DNA of 64,000 nt from Flavihumibacter fluvii (GCF_018595675.2 NZ_CP092333.1:1636001-1700000); one strand, 5' to 3'; counted from the stretch's first letter, positions 17,269-25,954 are shown. The notes: generated from the sequence alone by a model not told the origin. Made by a program: numbers and translations.

Positions 17269-18072
17269 ATGGCCAACCTTAGCGCCCAGTCCCTTCCTTT
17301 CTGGAAAAGCCTGCAGATCCAATTGAAAAGCAGGAACAAACTGTTGTATTATGTTACACTATTTAGCTTAACTGGTGCAGCCATTTGTTTCATCTTAATA
17401 TTCCTGACCAGCCAGGAAGTGCGGGGCGTGAATGCCTATATAAAACCCTTCAAATTTTTTGCCTCAATTGCAGTAACCAGCTTTACCCTTGCATGGGTAA
17501 TGGTTTACCTTAAAAACCAAAAGGCGGTCCGGGTTTATAGCCGCATGCTGGCCATTACCATGTTCATTGAATTAGTCATCATTACCGGCCAGGCAGCCCT
17601 GGGCCACATTTCCCATTTCGCCACCGAACCTTTACCGGATGTAATCTTATTCCAGGTAATGGGATTGGCCATTACGACGTTTACACTTTGGACCGGTTGG
17701 ATCTGCATCTGTTTCTTCCGGCAAAAGGAATGGCCCATCTGGATGAGCGAGGGGTATTTATGGGGTATCCGGCTGGGGTTATTGTTCTTCGTGGTGTTTG
17801 CCCTGGAAGGATTTTATATGGTGGTCATCAACCAGCATACAATTGGTGCGCCAGACGGGCAACCTGGTTTCCCTCTCACCAATTGGAGCCGGCAAAATGG
17901 CGACCTGCGTATCCCCCATTTTTTTGGCTTGCATACCCTGCAGTTATTTCCGCTTCTCGGCTACTATATCTTCCCGAAAAAAAACACCATGATCATCATG
18001 GCCATTACCTGGTTCACTTTTATTGTACTCCTTCTCTGGCAGGCCATTAAAGGGTTTCCAATTATTCCGTAG
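17269..18072 (+). CDS. Conserved polytopic membrane protein, unknown function
   Basis: 267 residues with about seven hydrophobic segments after a short polar N-terminus. Notable conserved-looking polar motifs are YIKPFKFFASIA, RVYSRMLAITMFIELVIITGQAALGHISHF and DLRIPHFFGLHTLQLFPLLGYY, which place several His and Arg residues in or next to membrane helices. That pattern resembles heme- or metal-binding membrane proteins but I cannot assign a family. It starts 3 bp after the ABA4-like gene and ends 9 bp before the YCF48-like gene. Confidence 0.7.
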   Translation: MANLSAQSLPFWKSLQIQLKSRNKLLYYVTLFSLTGAAICFILIFLTSQEVRGVNAYIKPFKFFASIAVTSFTLAWVMVYLKNQKAVRVYSRMLAITMFIELVIITGQAALGHISHFATEPLPDVILFQVMGLAITTFTLWTGWICICFFRQKEWPIWMSEGYLWGIRLGLLFFVVFALEGFYMVVINQHTIGAPDGQPGFPLTNWSRQNGDLRIPHFFGLHTLQLFPLLGYYIFPKKNTMIIMAITWFTFIVLLLWQAIKGFPIIP

Positions 18073-18081
18073 TTTTCGGAA

Positions 18082-19119
18082 ATGAATTCACGACACTTTG
18101 CCGTTTTCGTCTATTGCTTTTTGTTAGTGCAACCATTTATGGCAGGTGCGCAACGGATCGATACACTGGAATCAAGGCCCGGCGTAAGTTTCCGGGGTCT
18201 CTCCGTTGTCAATAACCGGTTGCTTTGGGTAAGTGGCAGTAAAGGCACTGTAGGCCGTTCTACCAATGCTGGCAAAAGTTTCCAATGGTTCCCGGTCAAA
18301 GGACATGAAACCCGCGACTTCAGGGATATTGAAGCTTTCGACGCAGTAACCGCCGTAATCATGGCGGTAGACTCCCCCGGGCTCATCCTGCGCACGCATG
18401 ATGGCGGTGCCACCTGGCAGGAAGTATACAAGGATACCCGTTCGGGTATTTTCCTGGATGCAATGGACTTCTGGAAAGACAAACAGGGCATGGCTATCGG
18501 CGACCCTGTGGGTGGCCGGACAGTCCTGGTGACCAGCAATGATGAAGGCCAACACTGGACGGCTATTCCACCGGAAATCCTGCCCCAGCCAGATTCCGCC
18601 GAAGCCTGTTTTGCATCCAGCGGGACCAATATCCAGCTGTTATCGAAAAAAAACTATGTTTTTGTCACGGGCGGATTCAGGTCCCGGGCATACCGCTATC
18701 GTGGTGACCATGACCAATGGGTGGACCTGCCACTGGTTCAAAAAGGCAATAGCACCGGCGCCAACTCGCTGGCCATAAAAGGATCTGGCCGCAAAAAAAA
18801 TCCACGGCACATGGTCGTAGTAGGCGGCGATTTTACGCGTGATACCATCCGGACAGGCAATGCTGCGATTACTGGCGATGGTGGAAAAACCTGGAAGATA
18901 CCGGAAGAGCCACCTTTTGGTTACCGGTCTTCTGCCGTTTATATACGAGGAAACAGACTGATTGCCTGTGGAACATCCGGGGTAGATATTTCGGATGATG
19001 GCGGCCGCCATTGGTGCAATATCAGCAAACTGGGCTTCCATGTGGTACAGGTGGCCAAGGATGGCAGGGCAGTCTACCTGGCAGGTGGTAAGGGCCGCCT
19101 GGCAAAGCTGGCCTGGTAA
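18082..19119 (+). CDS. YCF48-like beta-propeller protein, exported
   Basis: 345 residues with a signal peptide (to about residue 23, ending AGAQ). The mature protein is built of propeller blades with Asp-box-like turns: STNAGKSFQWFPV, THDGGATWQEV, SNDEGQHWTAI, TGDGGKTWKI and SDDGGRHWCNI. These repeats match the YCF48/sialidase-like propeller class, named for a photosystem II assembly factor. In Bacteroidota these are often labelled 'oxidoreductase' without evidence. A scaffolding or binding role outside the cytoplasm is the most that can be inferred. Close spacing suggests it shares a transcript with the preceding two membrane genes. Confidence 0.8.
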   Translation: MNSRHFAVFVYCFLLVQPFMAGAQRIDTLESRPGVSFRGLSVVNNRLLWVSGSKGTVGRSTNAGKSFQWFPVKGHETRDFRDIEAFDAVTAVIMAVDSPGLILRTHDGGATWQEVYKDTRSGIFLDAMDFWKDKQGMAIGDPVGGRTVLVTSNDEGQHWTAIPPEILPQPDSAEACFASSGTNIQLLSKKNYVFVTGGFRSRAYRYRGDHDQWVDLPLVQKGNSTGANSLAIKGSGRKKNPRHMVVVGGDFTRDTIRTGNAAITGDGGKTWKIPEEPPFGYRSSAVYIRGNRLIACGTSGVDISDDGGRHWCNISKLGFHVVQVAKDGRAVYLAGGKGRLAKLAW

Positions 19120-19144
19120 AGTCCGTTGTTCGCAGAGATTGCCG

Positions 19145-19152
19145 TAAATTTG
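19145..19152 (+). promoter_or_regulatory. Candidate -7 box for hscB
   Basis: TAAATTTG matches TAnnTTTG exactly, with TTG at 19126-19128, 16 bp upstream, as a possible -33 element. It lies only 6 bp before the hscB ATG, so a transcript from here would be nearly leaderless. It supports the ATG at 19159 over an upstream TTG start. Confidence 0.4.
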
Positions 19153-19158
19153 AGGGGC

Positions 19159-19695
19159 ATGAATTATTTTGAACTATTTGAAATACCGGTGGGTTTCAAG
19201 GTGGATCAAAAGGGACTAAAACAACAGTTTTATGCCCTGAGCCGGAAATACCACCCCGATTTCTATACACAGTCCGGGGACGAAGAACAAGCCGACATGC
19301 TGGAGAAGTCATCGATGGTCAACAAGGCCTACCAGACTTTTTTGCAGGAAGATGCCACCATCCAGTATTTGCTAACATTGAAAGGACTGGTGGAACCGGA
19401 AGAGAAATTCCAACTCAATCCTTCGTTCCTGGGAGAGGTTATGGAGATCAATGAGCAGCTGATGGAATTGGAAATGGACCCTGGTGAAGCTGAACTGGCC
19501 GAAGTGGAAGCCACAACCAACGAATTATTAAAAAGAATATACCATGACGTGGAAGGGACTATGGCAGGCTATCAGGAAGGTATTACTCCCGAAAAAGCGC
19601 TGTTGCCAGTAAAAGATTACTACTACCAGAAAAAATACTTGCAACGAATTTTGGACAAAATAGCCTCGCTCCGTAATATTGCACCCCGCACGTGA
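19159..19695 (+). CDS. hscB: Fe-S cluster co-chaperone HscB (J-domain)
   Basis: 178 residues from the ATG at 19159. The open frame from the TTG at 19126 would add a stretch that family members lack. J-domain at residues 1-75 with the HPD triad in SRKYHPDFYT, followed by the C-terminal three-helix HSCB domain (about 90-170, with NPSFLGEVMEINEQLMELE). HscB delivers the IscU scaffold to the Hsp70 HscA in iron-sulphur cluster assembly. The isc genes and hscA are not nearby. It is followed 10 bp later by tRNA-Leu. Confidence 0.85.
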   Translation: MNYFELFEIPVGFKVDQKGLKQQFYALSRKYHPDFYTQSGDEEQADMLEKSSMVNKAYQTFLQEDATIQYLLTLKGLVEPEEKFQLNPSFLGEVMEINEQLMELEMDPGEAELAEVEATTNELLKRIYHDVEGTMAGYQEGITPEKALLPVKDYYYQKKYLQRILDKIASLRNIAPRT

Positions 19696-19705
19696 ATGCG
19701 GACTA

Positions 19706-19789
19706 GCCCAGATGGCGGAATTGGTAGACGCGCTAGACTCAAAATCTGGTTATCGCAAGGTAGTGCAGGTTCGATTCCTGTTCTGGGCA
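19706..19789 (+). tRNA. tRNA-Leu (anticodon CAA)
   Basis: 84 nt with the long variable arm of class II tRNAs. The acceptor stem pairs GCCCAGA (19706-19712) with TCTGGGC (19782-19788), discriminator A at 19789. The D-loop has GGTAGACGC, the anticodon loop is CTCAAAA giving CAA, and the T-arm is GGTTCGATTCC. The genome does not encode the CCA end here (CAC follows). Reads UUG codons. Confidence 0.95.
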
Positions 19790-19803
19790 CACCCAAAAAA
19801 TAC

Positions 19804-19845
19804 AACCCCTTAATTATTGAATAATTAAGGGGTTATTTTTTTACT
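19804..19845 (+). terminator. Intrinsic terminator after tRNA-Leu
   Basis: Stem AACCCCTTAATTATT (19804-19818) with its exact reverse complement at 19820-19834, followed by TATTTTTTTAC. It ends the hscB/tRNA transcript. Confidence 0.85.
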
Positions 19846-19944
19846 AAGGGGACTGCCCCAGGCCAATTTATGTGACGGTTTATACGCATTCCCGGGACGG
19901 GACCGATGCATTTCCTGGGATGAATGTCCATTTTACCTCGAAAA

Positions 19945-20029
19945 CACCTCTTTGCCTCCTCTTTGGGTCCTCTTTGGGTCCTCGGAATGACCTCCGGGGC
20001 CGAGGAGCCAAAGAGGACCCAAAGAGGTG
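19945..20029. repeat. Inverted 11-bp array downstream of tRNA-Leu
   Basis: The left arm (19945-19985) has CCTCTTTG, then CCTCTTTGGGT twice in tandem, then CCTCGG. The right arm (20000-20029) is its reverse complement with one mismatch in the stem. The spacer is 14 bp. The arms can form a stem of about 30 bp. The design copies the heptamer loci with a different unit. The rest of the 300-bp gap between the terminator and the next gene (20143) holds nothing else I can recognise: no integrase and no tRNA fragment. Confidence 0.85.
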
Positions 20030-20142
20030 GCATCAAGGCAGCAAACAGGAAAAACAGTGGCAGATTGGAACAGATGTGGCTATTTACCGCATAATGGCCG
20101 GACTTAAGGGACTTTCTTATTTTTACCGGAATACACCATTCT

Positions 20143-21597
20143 ATGTTTCAAAAAGCAGGTAAAGCCGGGATCTTGTTGCTGTTGTCCTTTTTTATCCTCG
20201 CGCTGGTGGTCCTGGCCTGCCTGAACTTTCCTCAATCCGATGATTACATGCTCTTCCTGCTAAATTCCAAATATGGTTTTTGGGGTTTGCAGGAATGGAT
20301 CTACCACAATAATACCGGCCGTTATTTTTCATCATTTGCGGGTGCTGTCTTCCAGCAAAAAAATTTCCTGTATGAACATTATGCCATCCATTCGGTAGTA
20401 TTGATCCTGGGTAATGTGGCAGCCTTTTATGTTCTTTTGCGTACCATTTGCCATCGCTTATTTAATTACCGACCGGGGCGGGTTACCCTGCTCATCTATT
20501 CAGCCCTTTTATTTTTAACCAGCCTCAACATTTGTCCGGACGCACGTGCGGATCTCTATTGGTTCTCTTCTTCTGTGACCTATCGGCTGCCTTTCATTTT
20601 AAGCTTATTCCTGGTTTCGGTATTTATCCACCTGATCCTCGACGGATATACCAGGGAGCTCGTCATTATCCTGGTCCTTATATTGATGATCATGGGATCT
20701 AATGAGTTGTCTGCGGCTACCACGGGCATATCGATCCTGTACTTTTTATTCAGCCGAAAAAAAACAATAGCATTGAGTGCCAGGAAAAGCTGGATAATTG
20801 CCGTAGCAGTGGCACTTTGCCTGGCAATTGTTTTTCTCGGTCCGGGTGCTGCCAATCGCCGGAACAATTACCTGGAACCCGAATTGCTGACCACTTTCCC
20901 ATCTTTTATTTATTGGATAAGCGTCGCCTTCTGGAATATATGTAAATCGCCCCTGTTCTTATTTCTTTGTATGGACATTTTTTTCCTGGGGATTACCTTC
21001 AGGCCGGAGTATAATTTCAAAGCCACCCTTTCGAATAAAACCCTGTTTGGATTTCTGGCAATTCAATGCCTGGCCCTGGGTATAGTCGTTCATTTTGTCC
21101 ATGGAAGCCTTGCCGCGCGTACCCTGAACGTATTTGCGTCCAGCTTTTTTCTGTGGGCCCTTGTTGGCGTTTGGAAGATCGCAGCAGTAAATAGTATCAA
21201 CTGGGATGCCCGGTTTTTAAAGGCCTTTAATAACTATAAATACCTGGTCTACGGAACGCTCCTGCTTTTTTCACAATTTTCCGCAGACATTTCGCAGTCT
21301 TTATTCTCGGGATATTACCTGCATAAGGCTTACCAGGAAAGGATGGCCAGGTTAGCAACCGGTGCAGGAAATGGCCAAAAAGAAGTGCAGATACCCAGTT
21401 ATGCGGAACGGCTTCGGGACTATTCTGTACCGGGAAACAAGAAATTGTTGCAGCAAATGATGTCAGTTCCCCCAAAGTTACTTTATGATTTTGATCCACA
21501 GGAAGAAACTATGAACTACCGGCATTTATGCAACTATTTCCACTTAGATAAAATAACCGTGGATGGACAGGATTATTTAAAGATTGATATCAGGTAA
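20143..21597 (+). CDS. Polytopic membrane protein, DUF6056-like
   Basis: 484 residues with about eleven hydrophobic segments. The N-terminal layout resembles GT-C fold glycosyltransferases and the DUF6056 family: a first helix followed by an acidic loop (NFPQSDDYMLFLL), then YHNNTGRYFSSFAGAVF and later DARADLYWFSSSVTYRLPF. GT-C enzymes move sugars from lipid carriers on the outer face of the inner membrane, with an Asp in the first external loop as catalytic base. Assignment is tentative. The C-terminal 110 residues are soluble. It stands alone and converges on the DUF4239 gene with only 3 bp between the two stop codons. Confidence 0.55.
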   Translation: MFQKAGKAGILLLLSFFILALVVLACLNFPQSDDYMLFLLNSKYGFWGLQEWIYHNNTGRYFSSFAGAVFQQKNFLYEHYAIHSVVLILGNVAAFYVLLRTICHRLFNYRPGRVTLLIYSALLFLTSLNICPDARADLYWFSSSVTYRLPFILSLFLVSVFIHLILDGYTRELVIILVLILMIMGSNELSAATTGISILYFLFSRKKTIALSARKSWIIAVAVALCLAIVFLGPGAANRRNNYLEPELLTTFPSFIYWISVAFWNICKSPLFLFLCMDIFFLGITFRPEYNFKATLSNKTLFGFLAIQCLALGIVVHFVHGSLAARTLNVFASSFFLWALVGVWKIAAVNSINWDARFLKAFNNYKYLVYGTLLLFSQFSADISQSLFSGYYLHKAYQERMARLATGAGNGQKEVQIPSYAERLRDYSVPGNKKLLQQMMSVPPKLLYDFDPQEETMNYRHLCNYFHLDKITVDGQDYLKIDIR

Positions 21598-21600
21598 CAG

Positions 21601-22398
21601 CTATTTACCAGGAGGCAATTCCCTGGCAGACATTGTTGCCTGTAAATTGATGAGGGGTTGTTGGGAAACTTTGAAAAATCCATCATTCGGGTGATCAAGG
21701 TATGCGAGGATAATAAACATGACAGAAAATGCCAGGGCCAGGATGACCGTGGACAATGATCTCTTAGAATGTACGATGGCGGTCTGGTAACCAATTGAAA
21801 ACATACCCAAAAAAAGAATTGCATACAGCCCTATCCATAAACCAGTGGGGGTTCTGGACTGTACTCCCCTGGCTACCCGCATATCATGTATATCAATTAT
21901 TCCATTTAATGACTCAATAAATAATGCATCCACATTAGAATAAAAATCTTTGCGGGAACTCACAACAGCTATATTCCAGAGCTCAACATGGATCAGTTCT
22001 GATTTTTTTACTGCCTTTAAAATCATGTCTTTATCACCAGATTCAATAGAAGATACACGAAGGTCAATATATTCATTAAGTAAGTTTACGGCCTTCCCCC
22101 TGTAAGGTTCTTGCAGGAAATCTGATCGCAGCCATACCTTTCTAATGGCAAGGGATTCGCTGCGCACCAGTTCTTTACGGGCCTCGTAGCGGTTAAACAG
22201 GATTCCAAAAATGAAGGCAAGCATAAAGGAAAGCAAACCCAATATAGCTCCTGAAATAATAGACACCGGGGATTCCTTTTCTGCTTCAATACGTTTGACA
22301 ACGGAAAACCCCATTTTATATCCAAATTCAATGAACAACAACACAATTATAATAGTTGCTATTGCAACAACCCATACCGGAATGTCCTGGATATACAT
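21601..22398 (-). CDS. DUF4239 (bestrophin-like) membrane protein
   Basis: 265 residues from the ATG at 22398. The frame is open to 22482 and ATGs at 22482 and 22476 are alternatives, but the short form starts just before the first helix. Two helices near the N-terminus (about 6-25 and 45-70) and two near the C-terminus (about 195-240) surround a cytoplasmic helical region with NRYEARKELVRSESLAIRKVWLRSDFL. That matches DUF4239, which is distantly related to bestrophin anion channels. Function is unknown in bacteria. Divergent from the DszB-like gene across a 235-bp AT-rich gap with no clear operator. Confidence 0.7.
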   Translation of the reverse strand: MYIQDIPVWVVAIATIIIVLLFIEFGYKMGFSVVKRIEAEKESPVSIISGAILGLLSFMLAFIFGILFNRYEARKELVRSESLAIRKVWLRSDFLQEPYRGKAVNLLNEYIDLRVSSIESGDKDMILKAVKKSELIHVELWNIAVVSSRKDFYSNVDALFIESLNGIIDIHDMRVARGVQSRTPTGLWIGLYAILFLGMFSIGYQTAIVHSKRSLSTVILALAFSVMFIILAYLDHPNDGFFKVSQQPLINLQATMSARELPPGK

Positions 22399-22633
22399 GC
22401 TCAGATTACTTTGTTTTTCAACTTTTGTGGTATAATCCCAACTGGTAAAGGTTGAATTTGACAGATATAAATACATTGACAATAATCATTCTATCTAATG
22501 ATTGGGATCATTATCCGTCCACCTATTTTGATTCAACTTAGGACAGCATTTATTCAAATTTATCCAGGCGGCCGGGCCTGATTATTCAATAACAATCCAT
22601 TTCTACCGGTCGGGTGATGGTAAAAAAAAAAAT

Positions 22634-23824
22634 ATGGGAACCGAAGCATTAAAAACGACCACATTTGAAAACACAAAATTAAATACCATTCCATTGAATT
22701 GGAAAGAGGTATACTATACCAATTGCCCGTTGGTATCCGCCAGCAATGTTGACCAGGAATTGGGCTGGACGAGGGAAGAGTTTAAGAAAATTGGTGTGAA
22801 GTACAGCTTCATGCGCTCGGTTCGCGAAAACGATTGGTATCCGCACTATATCCACAACCTTGATAACCTGATCCGCTTTGGGGGCTTGTTCCCGCCTATA
22901 CATGTCCAGGCAGATATCCGCAGGACCAGGTTATTGGGGGTTACCCACGCACCGCACGAGGGTGGCTGTATGATGGTTCGTTCCAGGGATAATGTCTACC
23001 GGATGACCGAACTGAAAGGTAAAAAAATCGGGCTGTCAAAAAGTTTGAACCAGATTAAAAATGACTGGTGGCGTATCCAGGAAGAGCAGGGAATTGAACT
23101 GATGCTAAGAATGAACGGCATGACCCGGGCAGATGTAGAGATCGTTGAATTTCCCTATGCAGATGATTGGTACAACAACCCTGCAATGCTGGACCCCATG
23201 GAAAACCCCTCTGAATTATGGTTGAAGCGGAACCACAAATATGACCTGGCTTTTCGTCCGCTTGAAACTGCGCTGTTGAATGGCGTAGTAGATGCGATTT
23301 ACACCCAGAGCAAACCCTTCCAGCATCTCCAGGAGGCAACAGGAAAAATGAAAGCCATCGAGGACCTGTCCAGGTATCCGGACTGGACTTTACAGGTAGC
23401 TAATATTCCCGCAGCTATTACCTGTTCGGATGTGATGGCGCAGGAACACCCGGAGTTGGTAGTCACCTTTATGAAAGGCATGATAAAAGTAGGGCGCTGG
23501 GCTAATGAACATAAGCATGCAGCCGCAGCTATTCTTGACAAGCAGACCTTCTACCTCGACGTGGAGGATACATACGAAGGCATCAAGCATATCGATATGG
23601 TACCCAACTTATCGCCACAAAACATGGCTTCTGTTGAAATTGGAAAGGACTTTATGCTTAGCCATGGCTATATTAAGAATGACTTCGATGTACATAAATG
23701 GGCAGCGCCGGAATTCCTTGAGCAGGCAGCCCGTGAATTACTGGAAGAAGAATGGAAGAAAAGAACCACCTCTAAGCTCCCCGAAACAGCTGCAACGCTG
23801 GCATCAGGATCCCGGCTTGGGTAA
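22634..23824 (+). CDS. DszB-like sulfinate desulfinase family protein
   Basis: 396 residues, no signal peptide, two-lobed periplasmic-binding-protein fold of the ABC solute-binding/DszB class. It aligns by eye with DszB (2'-hydroxybiphenyl-2-sulfinate desulfinase of Rhodococcus, 365 residues). YTNCPLVSAS matches the segment around catalytic Cys27. His71 and Arg81, in HYIHNLDNLIRFGGLFPP, keep the exact 10-residue spacing of DszB His60 and Arg70. RRTRLLGVTHAP and the closing WAAPEFLEQA also match. The Cys here is residue 31. The natural substrate need not be a biphenyl sulfinate. DszA and DszC flavin monooxygenases are absent from the window. A hairpin follows, then AI-2E and rhodanese genes on the same strand. 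Confidence 0.65.
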   Translation: MGTEALKTTTFENTKLNTIPLNWKEVYYTNCPLVSASNVDQELGWTREEFKKIGVKYSFMRSVRENDWYPHYIHNLDNLIRFGGLFPPIHVQADIRRTRLLGVTHAPHEGGCMMVRSRDNVYRMTELKGKKIGLSKSLNQIKNDWWRIQEEQGIELMLRMNGMTRADVEIVEFPYADDWYNNPAMLDPMENPSELWLKRNHKYDLAFRPLETALLNGVVDAIYTQSKPFQHLQEATGKMKAIEDLSRYPDWTLQVANIPAAITCSDVMAQEHPELVVTFMKGMIKVGRWANEHKHAAAAILDKQTFYLDVEDTYEGIKHIDMVPNLSPQNMASVEIGKDFMLSHGYIKNDFDVHKWAAPEFLEQAARELLEEEWKKRTTSKLPETAATLASGSRLG

Positions 23825-23848
23825 ATTGTATAAAAAATTTAATGCCTT

Positions 23849-23890
23849 GAATAGATAGAACGCTATGTAAAAATCGGGTTCTATCTATTC
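23849..23890 (+). terminator. Hairpin after the DszB-like gene
   Basis: GAATAGATAGAAC (23849-23861) pairs with its exact reverse complement at 23878-23890 across a 16-nt loop. The following bases are ATCTATATTT, so the T-tract is weak. It could end the DszB-like transcript or act as a 5' structure of the AI-2E mRNA, whose likely start is 25 bp on. Confidence 0.55.
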
Positions 23891-23915
23891 ATCTATATTT
23901 AAGAACCTCCTCCAA

Positions 23916-24983
23916 TTGAGCAAACAATTATCAAGTAATTCTATTTACGACACTGCAATCAGGCTGATTATTCTTTTAGTAATCATCGTATGGTGCCTGA
24001 TGATCATGTACCCTTTTGCCAGCATCATGTTGTGGAGCTTCATACTGGCACTTGCATTATTTCCCCTCCATAAGAAACTGTCGAATAAAATAGGTGGAAA
24101 ACCTAAACTGGCGGCGGTAATCATCATTTTATCCATCCTGGTCATTGTCATCCTTCCAACAGGTTTGTTGGTATATTCCCTTATTGATGAAGTTAAGGCG
24201 CTTAAGTCTGGTTATGATAATGGAACCCTGGCTATTCCCCCGCCTGCAGAAAACGTAAAAGCATGGCCGATCATTGGAAAAAAAATATATGAAACCTGGC
24301 AAACAGCATCAGTTAACCTGGATCAAATCCTCCTTAAATATAAAGACCAGCTTTTCGACATTGGCAGCAAAATAGCAAAGGGAATTTTCAGTGCAGCCGG
24401 AGGTGTAATCCAGGTAATTATATCGCTGTTTATTGCAGGGATACTGTTGGTGATTGGAGGCGCCGGCGAAGCTATCCGCAAATTTTTCAGGAAGGTTGCC
24501 GGCAACAAAGGTGATGAATTTGCTGAACTCACCGCTAAGACAGTTCGAAATGTTGTAAAAGGGATTATTGGGGAAGCCCTTATCCTGGCCCTGTTGAACG
24601 GAATATTGTTCCTGCTTGCCGGTATTCCCTATGCCGGCATATGGACCTTCCTGGTATTTGTATTAGCTATGCTTCAAATGCCGGTATTCTTTGTAACAAT
24701 ACCCATCATGGTGTATTTTTTTGCAGTGAAAGAACCAATGACGGCAATTCTATGGACCATATCCCTATTGTTGGTTAGCCTGTCAGACAACATACTCACA
24801 CCCATTATGCTTGGCAAAGATGCGCCGGTACCTATGGTGGTGGTATTCATCGGAGTAATTGGTGGCTTCCTGTTGTCTGGCTTTATCGGGCTCTTTACCG
24901 GAGCGATCGTGATGTCGTTGGGTTATACCTTATTTGTTGACTGGATCAATTCGAATGAAACGGAAACCACTATAAAAAATTAA
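23916..24983 (+). CDS. AI-2E family transporter
   Basis: 355 residues from a TTG at 23916; no ATG is available before the first helix, so a TTG start is likely. About eight hydrophobic segments are arranged as in the AI-2E transporter (UPF0118/PerM) family. There are three at the N-terminus with LHKKLSNKIGGKPKLAAVIIILSIL, a central soluble region, then GIIGEALILALLNGILFLLAGIPYAGIWTFLVF and a C-terminal DNILTPIMLGKDAPVPMVVVFIGVIGGF. Members export AI-2 (TqsA) or act as sodium/proton antiporters. The substrate here is unknown. The rhodanese gene follows 4 bp later, then DUF202 and MarC, so it is the first gene of a membrane/stress set. Confidence 0.85.
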   Translation: MSKQLSSNSIYDTAIRLIILLVIIVWCLMIMYPFASIMLWSFILALALFPLHKKLSNKIGGKPKLAAVIIILSILVIVILPTGLLVYSLIDEVKALKSGYDNGTLAIPPPAENVKAWPIIGKKIYETWQTASVNLDQILLKYKDQLFDIGSKIAKGIFSAAGGVIQVIISLFIAGILLVIGGAGEAIRKFFRKVAGNKGDEFAELTAKTVRNVVKGIIGEALILALLNGILFLLAGIPYAGIWTFLVFVLAMLQMPVFFVTIPIMVYFFAVKEPMTAILWTISLLLVSLSDNILTPIMLGKDAPVPMVVVFIGVIGGFLLSGFIGLFTGAIVMSLGYTLFVDWINSNETETTIKN

Positions 24984-24987
24984 TATT

Positions 24988-25503
24988 ATGGAACCCGATA
25001 CAATTATTCCAAAAGATAAACAAACTACTCCAGGGCTTTACCTGACAGCAAGGGAAGCTTACGAGAAATGGAAAACTGACCCTGGGAAAGTTAAGATCAT
25101 TGATGTCCGTACACCCGAAGAATATCTCTTTGTCGGCCATCCGACCATGGCATGGAAAATACCAATTGCTATACAGTCCTATGAGTGGGATGCAGAAAAG
25201 GGACAGTTCCCGATGAAGCCACTTCCTGATTTTGCAACCCGGGTTAAAGAGATTGCTACACCTGATGATACGCTCCTGCTCATGTGCAGGTCCGGTGGCC
25301 GGAGTGCAATTGCGGTTAATATGCTCGCCAAAGCGGGGTTTTCCCATTTGTACAATATCATTGATGGTATGGAGGGCGATGCGGTAAACGATCCTGCGAG
25401 TGTATTCAATGGCCAGAGGATGAGGAACGGCTGGAAGAACTCAGGCTGCCCCTGGACCTTTAAGCTCACTCCTGAGCAAATGGTGCTGCCTGCCTTACCA
25501 TAA
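24988..25503 (+). CDS. Rhodanese-domain protein, cytoplasmic
   Basis: 171 residues, single rhodanese domain. KIIDVRTPEEYLFVGH is the first signature. The active-site loop LLLMCRSGGRSA has the sulphur-carrying Cys at residue 100 and the CRSGGR pattern of persulfide-forming rhodaneses. A C-terminal stretch (GMEGDAVND to the end) is typical of the heme/thiosulfate-linked subgroup. It transfers sulfane sulphur between a donor and a thiol. No signal peptide. Its position beside a DszB-like gene and near a CoA-disulfide reductase with its own rhodanese domain points to sulphur handling in this block. Confidence 0.9.
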   Translation: MEPDTIIPKDKQTTPGLYLTAREAYEKWKTDPGKVKIIDVRTPEEYLFVGHPTMAWKIPIAIQSYEWDAEKGQFPMKPLPDFATRVKEIATPDDTLLLMCRSGGRSAIAVNMLAKAGFSHLYNIIDGMEGDAVNDPASVFNGQRMRNGWKNSGCPWTFKLTPEQMVLPALP

Positions 25504-25537
25504 CTTCATATCAGCAACCAGAAAAAAGAGACCGGAA

Positions 25538-25954
25538 ATGACAAATGAAAAAACAAATCCTGCAAAAGACAGCACTGCTATGGCAGTAGACCGGACAGTG
25601 ATGGCCGCAGACCGCTCACTGATGGCCTGGGTGCGTACCGGACTTTCACTGATCAGTTTTGGATTCACCATATACAAATTCCTGGATTATTCCCGGGAAC
25701 AGCTTATTGCAACAGGCAAATCACTGCCTGGTATATCGAGCCCAAAACTGGTTGGCCTTTACATGATAGGAATGGGTATACTTTGCTTAATATTCGGGAT
25801 CATTGAAAACCATTCAACCATCCAGGAAATAAGGGAAAGCTATACAGTCAGGCGCAAACGGTATGCGCTTCTAATGGCCGGGATGGTAACGGTCTTCGGA
25901 CTAATTATTTTCCTGGGGATCATATTTAGTGTTAGAGGAATTGGAACAGCTTAA
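25538..25954 (+). CDS. DUF202 (YidH-like) membrane protein
   Basis: 138 residues. The N-terminal DRTVMAADRSLMAWVRTGLSLISFGFTIYKF is the DUF202 signature, with the first helix at about residues 32-50. Two more helices follow near 66-85 and 108-132. These are small inner-membrane proteins of unknown function, often near stress or transport genes. Lies between the rhodanese gene (34 bp) and marC-like gene (39 bp). Confidence 0.85.
   Translation: MTNEKTNPAKDSTAMAVDRTVMAADRSLMAWVRTGLSLISFGFTIYKFLDYSREQLIATGKSLPGISSPKLVGLYMIGMGILCLIFGIIENHSTIQEIRESYTVRRKRYALLMAGMVTVFGLIIFLGIIFSVRGIGTA

Noticed and set aside
19706-20142. Genomic island inserted at tRNA-Leu
   Set aside because: No integrase gene and no duplicated tRNA 3' end were seen within the window; the following genes look chromosomal.
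22634-23824. Taurine or nitrate ABC solute-binding protein
   Set aside because: There is no signal peptide or lipobox and no permease or ATPase gene beside it; the Cys/His/Arg spacing fits DszB better. Not fully excluded.
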